Shown one piece after another: positions 1 through 5,171 of a DNA stretch of 11,323 bases. The stretch's first letter is position 1; every line of letters begins with the position of its first letter. Below the pieces are notes generated by a model. The model worked only from the letters and a program-made list of their open reading frames with translations. It had not been told where the DNA came from and ran no database searches. The position numbers and the translations under genes are program-made. The stretch is taken from the NCBI GenBank assembly GCA_937919125.1, contig CALFOB010000191.1:1-11323 (forward strand), given 5' to 3'. Source of the DNA: an uncultured Micrococcales bacterium. Lineage in GTDB: Bacteria > Actinomycetota > Actinomycetes > Actinomycetales > Microbacteriaceae.

Positions 1-49
1 ACGAGATACAAGCTAGTGACTGGAGTTCAGACGTGTGCTCTTCCGATCT
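1..49 (+). other. Illumina adapter/index contamination, not genomic
   Basis: Bases 1-7 match the tail of the Illumina P7 flow-cell sequence (ACGAGAT). Bases 8-15 (ACAAGCTA) sit where an 8-nt i7 index belongs. Bases 16-49 are the TruSeq-type read-2 adapter, starting GTGACTGGAGTTCAGACG and ending CTTCCGATCT. Genomic sequence begins at base 50. Translating across the junction on the minus strand gives the familiar adapter peptide IGRAHV, so any protein predicted to extend into this stretch is false there. This is direct recognition of a well-known synthetic sequence. Confidence 0.98.
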
Positions 50-176
50 GTCCACACACCAGAACAAACTCTCCTGCATTGATCCTGAAGTTCACATTGT
101 TTAGTTGAGGAGTTTCAGAAACTTTAGTGCCATCAGATTTAAGATAGCTAAAGGTGAGATCTTTGAGTTCAATCAT
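50..176 (-). CDS. ECF transporter ATP-binding subunit (EcfA-like), N-terminal fragment
   Basis: This is the first 42 codons of an ABC ATPase of the energy-coupling factor (ECF) type, which would power vitamin or metal uptake from the cytoplasmic face. The visible part starts MIELKDLTFSY, the usual first beta-strand with its aromatic A-loop tyrosine (Y11). It ends at GEFVLVCG (35-42), where the Walker A glycine-rich loop should begin, but the adapter at bases 1-49 replaces the rest. The ATG at 174-176 overlaps the TGA stop of the upstream EcfT gene (ATGA), so the two are probably translationally coupled. The N-terminus alone cannot show whether this is a single ATPase or the first of an EcfA1/EcfA2 pair. 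The ECF assignment rests largely on the adjacent EcfT. Confidence 0.8.
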
Positions 177-1153
177 TTGGCGAATACACCACCAAAAGCT
201 AGAACTACTAGAGACACAGAAACAAAAAGAATGATGACATCTCCCAAACGCCACGGTTCTTTTCGGTATCTTGTGATGGTTGCTCTTGCAGATGAAAGTT
301 TCACTGAGAATCCAGCTGCCACTAAGCCAACAAATAAGATGATGAGTTCAAGGGCTTGTTGTTCAGGGGAGAACAGCAGCAGAGCAGAGCCTGTGACTAT
401 TAGGCAGATAGCTAAGAAAGCTAACAGTCTTGCTCCAATGATTTGGAAGTTAGATCTGCTTCCTTTGCGACCAAAGCCTCTAGCTGACATGCTTGCAGCT
501 AACCCCATGGACTGATCTATGGTGTCTTCAAGAACAGGGATAACTATCCCTGTGATGGCTTTGATGCCTTTAGATTGACCACGAAGAGATCTGGCCCTTC
601 TGACTCTGCCTAGGCTTGCAATCAATTGCGGGGCAAGGTTGATTGCAATAGATATCGCAGTTGCTATTTCATAGAGCGCACCAGGAGTTGACTTCAATAA
701 CTTCCTTGGATTGGCAAGTGAGTTAGCCATACCAACAGCCAAAATAATGGCTGCGAGTCTGAAGCCATCAACAAGGGCAAGAGTGAAAGCTTCTTGCGAG
801 ATAGGTCCAAAGAGCTTTAGCGCATTTCCAAAACCAAAATCTAAATCGATTGAAGGCAAGATCAGAAATGCATCTTTCGTTGACGAGCCAAGGTTGAAGA
901 TGATTCGAAAAATAACTCTTAGTGAAATAACAATTGCTGCAAGTTTTATGTAGAAAGAAATTGATTGAGCCCAGGGCGAATCATCTCGACACAATCTAAT
1001 TGTTAGAAGAGAGAGAACGCAGATTCCAATTAGCACGAATACATTGCCGGTAAGAGAGGCAACTACCGCAACGCATAGACCAGCTAGCCACCAAGTGAGT
1101 GGATTAGTTTTTTGTGCAGATAGTAGGTGAGCTGCTCTAGTTGCTACAGCCAT
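173..1153 (-). CDS. ecfT: ECF transporter transmembrane subunit EcfT (CbiQ family)
   Basis: This is a 326-residue integral membrane protein that couples the ECF ATPases to a substrate-binding S-component. Hydrophobic segments lie around residues 21-52, 65-87, 123-146, 161-181, 231-252, 257-274 and 301-323. The two family-signature Ala-Arg motifs sit in the expected cytoplasmic coupling helices: ARS at 187-189 (in RRARSLRG) and ARG at 224-226 (in SMSARGFGRKG). It is somewhat longer than many EcfT proteins, with the extra length in the C-terminal hydrophobic part. Its start overlaps the end of the preceding gene by 17 nt, and its stop overlaps the start of the ATPase gene, so it sits inside a tight minus-strand operon that begins at a cobalamin riboswitch. 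The likely substrate is therefore a corrinoid or cobalt. That is inferred from the riboswitch, because EcfT itself does not define specificity. Confidence 0.9.
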   Translation of the reverse strand: MAVATRAAHLLSAQKTNPLTWWLAGLCVAVVASLTGNVFVLIGICVLSLLTIRLCRDDSPWAQSISFYIKLAAIVISLRVIFRIIFNLGSSTKDAFLILPSIDLDFGFGNALKLFGPISQEAFTLALVDGFRLAAIILAVGMANSLANPRKLLKSTPGALYEIATAISIAINLAPQLIASLGRVRRARSLRGQSKGIKAITGIVIPVLEDTIDQSMGLAASMSARGFGRKGSRSNFQIIGARLLAFLAICLIVTGSALLLFSPEQQALELIILFVGLVAAGFSVKLSSARATITRYRKEPWRLGDVIILFVSVSLVVLAFGGVFAK

Positions 1154-1667
1154 AACTCTTCAAATCAATTCTTGGGGCACTCTGGATAGATTCACCCGGC
1201 ATAAGAAAACGCCATCCTTCACTCACGCCACATTTAACCTTGTGTGTTGATGCACCTATTGGGCTGTACACCCAAGCGTTGTTCTCATCGCCTAGAAAAT
1301 ATGCCCAGCTACCATTTTTTGGACCAGGTGTTTCAGAACAAGGTTCAACCTCTTCTGATGGGAAGTTTTCAATACGGCAAACGAATCCAACTGGGTACCT
1401 ATCCGTTCCACTGACTGTTAGTCCAGCTGCTTCAAATAGATCCCAAGAGTAACCTTTGAAATTCTTTACGCACTTAACTTCTGCAGGCTTTTCACTTGCA
1501 GTTCCATAATCAACGACTAGCGAGGTACCAGCATCGAGACACATCCCTGCTTCAACAGAAGCAGGGATGCTCTCATCGATTGCTTGGTTTTGGTTTGAGT
1601 TAATGGCGAAGCCGATGGCCACCAAGATAACTAAACCAATCAGGCTAAGTCGAACGAATAGTCTCAT
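1137..1667 (-). CDS. Membrane-anchored extracytoplasmic protein, Cys-rich, GWRF motif (SCO2322/DUF4430-like)
   Basis: This 176-residue protein has one N-terminal hydrophobic segment (residues 6-22), acting as a signal anchor or signal peptide, with the rest predicted outside the membrane. The exported part holds six cysteines (C43, C66, C97, C110, C146, C174), an even number that suggests disulfides. It also has the blocks GYSWDLFEAAGLTV (72-85), YPVGFVCRIENFP (91-103), WAYFLG (121-126), WVYSPIGAS (132-140) and SEGWRF (149-154). From memory, this pattern matches the small actinobacterial SCO2322-type proteins and resembles the DUF4430/transcobalamin C-terminal beta domain; I could not search to confirm it. 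It lies 18 nt after the barrel lipoprotein gene and overlaps ecfT by 17 nt. A role in corrinoid capture beside the lipoprotein is an inference from context. No strong ribosome-binding site precedes the ATG, so translation may be coupled to the upstream gene. Confidence 0.75.
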   Translation of the reverse strand: MRLFVRLSLIGLVILVAIGFAINSNQNQAIDESIPASVEAGMCLDAGTSLVVDYGTASEKPAEVKCVKNFKGYSWDLFEAAGLTVSGTDRYPVGFVCRIENFPSEEVEPCSETPGPKNGSWAYFLGDENNAWVYSPIGASTHKVKCGVSEGWRFLMPGESIQSAPRIDLKSYGCSN

Positions 1668-1685
1668 TTGATTAAGGACTATTCC

Positions 1686-2651
1686 TTATTTACTTTCATT
1701 GATCTTGTTTAGAACATCAATGAAGGTAAGGCTTGATAGTGGTAGCAGTGCCTGAACAGAAGTGAAGACATCGCTTGCACCTTCGCTGTATGCAGAAGGA
1801 ATACCAAAGTCAGTTGCATTGATCTGTGAAGCCAACCATTCAACTGACTTAGTCGCATCGATGCCTGATGCAATCAGAGCCATTGCTCCATATGAAGCAC
1901 CAGCTAGATCGTTAGCGCCATAAGAAACGTAGTGAGTTCCTTCAACTAGGTTGTCTTGTAGCCAAGCTAGTGACTTCTCAGTAGCAGCCTGCTTAACGCT
2001 CTTGTTGTCAGCTGAGCCAAACTCTTCTGTTGACTTGATAGCCATAACAGCAAAAGCTGTTACGTCTGCTGCTTCAGCGCTCTGGGAATCACCCTTGGTG
2101 TACTTGTAGCCACCTGTGCTTTCAGCGTTTTTAGTTAGCTGAAGTGCCACCTGGTTAGCCAAATCAGTATCTTGGCTTGCCATTAGGGCCAGAATCACCC
2201 ATGAATAGGCGAAGTTGTTGGTATCTGCAACAAAACCTTCTGAATCAATCGCTGCTTTCACATCGAATAGAACTGAAGGAACGGTTGGGTGATCTCCAAA
2301 GCCTGCTGCATGGGCTGTGAACACATAAGTGGCCTTTAGCCCAGCTGAAGTAAGGAGGTCAGTGTTTGAGGTAACCCAGTTAATGGCTGGTTTCAGCTGT
2401 TCTTCGGTGTAACCAAGGGTGCTTAAGTTGACTAGAGCCTCTAGAGTGAGCCCCATTTCAGCCTTTCCAGCCTCAAATGGGGTCAAAAACTCCCCATCCT
2501 GGAATGAATCCAAGACAAATTGGCTAGTTTTTGGCTGCTGGTCAATTACTTGAGCAGTTTGGCTTGAACAGCCTGATATTGCTAGGGATATTGCTGTTAT
2601 TGCTGATATGAATAGTGCGAAACGGCGCACTTCCTTTGTATAAGTTGACAT
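1686..2651 (-). CDS. Lipoprotein with prenyltransferase-like alpha/alpha-barrel (intrinsic-factor-like), B12-riboswitch controlled
   Basis: This is a 321-residue exported lipoprotein. The start at 2651 is chosen because GAAAGGG (2657-2663) lies 5 nt upstream, and the product then opens with a basic N-terminus, a hydrophobic stretch (11-25) and a lipobox I-S-G-C with the lipidated Cys at residue 28. An in-frame start at 2786 would translate through the riboswitch and is rejected. The mature part is rich in paired helices with small-residue motifs (around 62-79, 145-159, 193-206, 248-261; e.g. AADVTAFAVMAIK). This is typical of the squalene-cyclase/prenyltransferase-like alpha6/alpha6 barrel, the fold of the cobalamin-binding N-terminal domain of intrinsic factor and transcobalamin. 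No catalytic terpene-cyclase motif is evident. As the first gene of a B12-riboswitch operon with an ECF transporter, it is best read as a surface corrinoid-capture protein. Function is inferred, not shown. Confidence 0.82.
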   Translation of the reverse strand: MSTYTKEVRRFALFISAITAISLAISGCSSQTAQVIDQQPKTSQFVLDSFQDGEFLTPFEAGKAEMGLTLEALVNLSTLGYTEEQLKPAINWVTSNTDLLTSAGLKATYVFTAHAAGFGDHPTVPSVLFDVKAAIDSEGFVADTNNFAYSWVILALMASQDTDLANQVALQLTKNAESTGGYKYTKGDSQSAEAADVTAFAVMAIKSTEEFGSADNKSVKQAATEKSLAWLQDNLVEGTHYVSYGANDLAGASYGAMALIASGIDATKSVEWLASQINATDFGIPSAYSEGASDVFTSVQALLPLSSLTFIDVLNKINESK

Positions 2652-2675
2652 CGCAACCCTTTCGGTGTGTGCGAT
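2650..2675 (-). promoter_or_regulatory. Ribosome-binding-site hairpin, likely riboswitch expression platform
   Basis: On the minus-strand transcript, ATCGCA (2675-2670) can pair perfectly with TGCGAT (2655-2650). This encloses the Shine-Dalgarno GAAAGGG (2657-2663) and takes the A and U of the start codon into the stem. Inside, ACC can pair with the GG(G)U of the Shine-Dalgarno around a GAAA tetraloop. No U-run follows any hairpin in this leader, so control of translation start fits better than transcription termination. The pairing is visible; the regulatory role is inferred. Confidence 0.65.
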
Positions 2676-2714
2676 CCAGTGTTTTGGCGGGTATAAGTAC
2701 ACCCGACTCCACCC

Positions 2715-2850
2715 GTAGACCACGACGGTTTTTATAATTGGAGTCCTCGACTGTCTAATCAGGCATTCCGACTCATGCCAAGGCATTTACGGTTGCGGGT
2801 CAGTGCCGGGTTTTCACCGGCTTTCCCTGAAAAGCTTCGTATAAGAACGT
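2715..2850 (-). promoter_or_regulatory. Cobalamin (B12) riboswitch
   Basis: Reading the minus strand, the conserved aptamer core is present at 2828-2791: AGGGAAAGCCGGTG, then ACCCGGCACTGACCCGCAACC. After it come a short hairpin (ATGCC/GGCAT, about 2788-2777) and the B12-box-like element GAGTCGGAATGCCTG (2774-2760). Further downstream, GACTCC (2745-2740) can pair with GGAGTC (2710-2705), and CGGGT/ACCCG at 2705-2688 forms another stem that shares base 2705. Outer boundaries are approximate. The element lies directly upstream of the lipoprotein-SCO2322-like-ecfT-ecfA operon, so the usual action would be to lower expression when adenosylcobalamin or another corrinoid is plentiful. Confidence 0.93.
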
Positions 2851-3139
2851 ATGTAGGCTAACAGGAAATTTCCTTCATTGTTTCAACGAAGCCAATGTCG
2901 TGATTAAGACAGCTTGCAATTGAGATAGGGGGGACTGTTGGGATGTGTTGCAGCATCGCCGCTGACTAGGAATCTAGCGAGAATTCTCGCATCTGAGCCA
3001 AATGTAACGACTTCGTGACAAAGGGTAAATTTATGAAAAGCCTATGGTTTTAAGACAAAGTTAATCTATTCTTAACAACACAGATGTTATCTCTGTCGTA
3101 TTTCTATACGTCCTAGGTAACCCATATAAGGAGAAACAC
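2851..3139. other. Divergent intergenic region with palindromes, no gene seen
   Basis: This stretch separates the minus-strand B12 operon from the plus-strand peptide transporter and must hold both promoters, but no unambiguous -35/-10 pair stands out. It contains a 12-bp palindrome near the riboswitch side (2863-2874), a 14-bp palindrome (2977-2990), and two small inverted repeats close to the binding-protein gene (3060-3076 and 3080-3096). The only notable open frame (minus strand, 65 codons reaching into the start of the binding-protein gene) has no family resemblance and is not called. Confidence 0.6.
2977..2990. promoter_or_regulatory. 14-bp perfect palindrome, candidate operator
   Basis: GCGAGAATTCTCGC reads identically on both strands. 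It lies about 150 bp upstream of the peptide-binding-protein start and about 130 bp from the riboswitch side, a plausible place for a dimeric transcription factor. No regulator is known to me for this exact word. Only the symmetry is observed. Confidence 0.4.
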
Positions 3140-5023
3140 ATGAATGCAAAACGTATCGCACGTGCGATAGCGCTAGCTGCAGTTGGTTCCTTGGTTCTTA
3201 CAGGAGCACCTGCTCTTGTGGGTCCAGCAACGGCTGCAACTAAGTCAACACTTATCATTCACTCACCAGCTGAGATCACATCTTTGAACTCAGGCACAAG
3301 TGATGGTAACACCACTTACAACTCACAGCTGGGTTACTTGACTGGCTCTGGTTTCCTTTACTACGACAACCAGACTGTACTTAAGTACAACACCAAGCTT
3401 GGAAGCATGAAGATCACAAAGAACACTTCATCTGACTTCCGTATTACTTACACTTTGGTAAAGGGTCAGACCTGGTCTGACGGTACCCCAATCACTGCTG
3501 AAGACATGTTGCTAAGCCACATTGTTTCAGCTAACGACTACTCAAAGTCTGCTGGTTTGGGTGACCCTTCAACCACTACAGCTGCTTTCGACAGCGTTGG
3601 TTACAGCGGTACCTATGCAGAGAACGTAGTTGGTCTTCCAACTGTTAGCAAGGACAAGTTGTCTATTGAGGTTCGCTTCAAGAAGCCACTTCCAGACTGG
3701 CAGCTACTAGCACCAGGTGTGTCACCAGTACACGCTCTGTCATTGCTAGCAGACAAGAAGACTGGCCTACAGTCAGCTGCTGTAAACGCAGCTGCAAAGG
3801 CTAAGTTCCTAAGCACTTTCCAGAAGAAGACCAAGGCTCACTTGCTTGCAATGGGTAAGGTTTGGACTGAAAGCTACAACATCAAGACTGTTAACGCTTC
3901 TACCAACAAGCTGCTTTTGATCAGCAACGGTGGATTCATCATCTCGTCAGCAGTTGCAGACTCATCAGTTACTTTGGTTAGAAACACCAAATACAACTCA
4001 GGTCCAGCAATGGCAACCTCATTCCCTGTAAACAAGGTAATCATCAAGGTTATCGAGAACGACACATCAGCTGTTCAGGCTTTGCGTAACGGTGAAGTGG
4101 ACCTTTACTACAACACAAACCCAACAATTGCTGGTAACGCTGCTCTAAAGGCACAGGGTGCAAACATCTCTGTTCTAACCAAGAAGGGTGCTGGTTACTC
4201 ACACTTCAACCTTCGTGTTGGTGAGCCATTTGGTGGAGAAGACCCATACCGTGGTCCTTTCTTCGGTAACAGCCAGAAGGCTAAGGATCTTCGTACAGCA
4301 TTCCTATACGTAGTTCCTCGTACACAGATGATTGCTAACTTCATCCAGCCACTAGACCCAACTGGTGCTGCGATCAAGCCTATGGACACACACTTCGCGT
4401 TCCAGGGAACAACTGAGTACAACAACATCACTAAGGCAACTGGTATGGCTAAGTACACAGCTGGAACTCAGGCTGACCGCACAGCACTTGCTCTTGCATT
4501 GGTAAAGAAGTACTACCCAACTGCATCTGAAAATAACTCAGTGGTTAACGTCAAGTTGCTGTTCGCTTCAACTTCAGGTCTACGTGTATCTTTGGCTGCT
4601 CTAATCAAGGCTGAAGCTGCAAAGGCTGGTTTTGATGTAGACACAACTGGAAGTACAGCTCTATTCGACAACATTGACAGCGTTGACTATGACGCAGCGA
4701 TGTTCGGATACGGTCTAACTTCTGTAAGCCAGGCAAACGGTACTGCTATCTACAAGTCAGATGGTGGAAACAACGCCTATGGTTGGAACAGTGCTTCAAT
4801 CGACCAGAACGTATCTAAGCTAGAGAGCGAAATCTTGACTCCAGCTCAGGTAACAGCTGCACGTATCGCAATTGAGAAGATCTCTGTTGCTAACGCTTAC
4901 GGGTTCCCGCTATACCAGAACCTAACAACAGCTGCATCGAACAAGGCCTTGAAGAACTTCAAGCCAGCTCCACTAGGTCAGAACCTAGTATGGAACTACT
5001 GGGAGTGGAACTTCAAGCCATAG
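3140..5023 (+). CDS. Peptide ABC transporter substrate-binding protein (SBP family 5, DppA/OppA-like), secreted
   Basis: This 627-residue exported protein should bind oligopeptides or dipeptides outside the cell and hand them to the DppBC channel encoded downstream. The ATG at 3140 follows a good Shine-Dalgarno AAGGAG (3128-3133). The N-terminus is a classic Sec signal: basic n-region (K4, R5, R8), hydrophobic core (9-27) and a probable cleavage site after ATA or TAA (residues 32-33). The family hallmark WSDGTPITAED lies at 112-122, and the rest has the length and alternating composition of the large two-lobed family-5 binding proteins. It has no lipobox, and I saw no cysteine in the whole protein, so it cannot be lipid-anchored by the standard route. 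Codon choice is strongly biased (nearly all Asn as AAC), which suggests high expression. A strong terminator follows it, consistent with more binding protein than permease being made. Substrate specificity cannot be read from the sequence. Confidence 0.92.
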   Translation: MNAKRIARAIALAAVGSLVLTGAPALVGPATAATKSTLIIHSPAEITSLNSGTSDGNTTYNSQLGYLTGSGFLYYDNQTVLKYNTKLGSMKITKNTSSDFRITYTLVKGQTWSDGTPITAEDMLLSHIVSANDYSKSAGLGDPSTTTAAFDSVGYSGTYAENVVGLPTVSKDKLSIEVRFKKPLPDWQLLAPGVSPVHALSLLADKKTGLQSAAVNAAAKAKFLSTFQKKTKAHLLAMGKVWTESYNIKTVNASTNKLLLISNGGFIISSAVADSSVTLVRNTKYNSGPAMATSFPVNKVIIKVIENDTSAVQALRNGEVDLYYNTNPTIAGNAALKAQGANISVLTKKGAGYSHFNLRVGEPFGGEDPYRGPFFGNSQKAKDLRTAFLYVVPRTQMIANFIQPLDPTGAAIKPMDTHFAFQGTTEYNNITKATGMAKYTAGTQADRTALALALVKKYYPTASENNSVVNVKLLFASTSGLRVSLAALIKAEAAKAGFDVDTTGSTALFDNIDSVDYDAAMFGYGLTSVSQANGTAIYKSDGGNNAYGWNSASIDQNVSKLESEILTPAQVTAARIAIEKISVANAYGFPLYQNLTTAASNKALKNFKPAPLGQNLVWNYWEWNFKP

Positions 5024-5044
5024 TTCTTGAAAACCTATAAAATT

Positions 5045-5078
5045 GTGGGAGCATCCATTTTGGGTGCTCCCACTTTTT
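5045..5078 (+). terminator. Rho-independent terminator after the binding-protein gene
   Basis: GTGGGAGCATCC (5045-5056) pairs with GGGTGCTCCCAC (5062-5073) over 12 bp, with one T-G wobble and a 5-nt loop, followed directly by TTTTT (5074-5078). It sits 22 bp after the binding-protein stop and before dppB. It probably makes the transport genes depend on read-through or on a separate promoter. Confidence 0.93.
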
Positions 5079-5088
5079 AGGTGTGGAG

Positions 5089-5142
5089 GACGAACTTCAC
5101 AGCTCGACTAGTTCGTCAAAGTTTCAAAAACAGTTTTATACA
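5089..5142 (+). promoter_or_regulatory. Candidate promoter/operator upstream of dppB
   Basis: An inverted repeat GACGAAC (5089-5095) / GTTCGTC (5111-5117), with arms 22 bp apart centre to centre, lies between the terminator and dppB. A possible -35 (TCGTCA, 5113-5118) overlaps the right arm, with an 18-bp spacer to a possible -10 (TATACA, 5137-5142). The geometry would let a bound dimer block the promoter. The repeat is plain; the promoter match is moderate and the role is inferred. Confidence 0.45.
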
Positions 5143-5171
5143 TTTGACTTAGGTCACTGGAAAGGGCTCTT

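Noticed and set aside
27..254. 75-codon minus-strand ORF including an upstream extension and the adapter-encoded end
   Set aside because: The real start is ATG at 176 (ATGA overlap with ecfT); the extension lies inside ecfT, and the C-terminal IGRAHV is adapter sequence.
105..515. 136-codon plus-strand ORF
   Set aside because: It lies antisense to the well-supported ecfT, in a different register, with a basic/Ala-rich composition and no family resemblance.
2652..2786. N-terminal extension of the barrel lipoprotein to an upstream ATG
   Set aside because: It would translate the riboswitch, has no ribosome-binding site, and would bury the lipoprotein signal; the ATG at 2651 has both the Shine-Dalgarno and the signal peptide.
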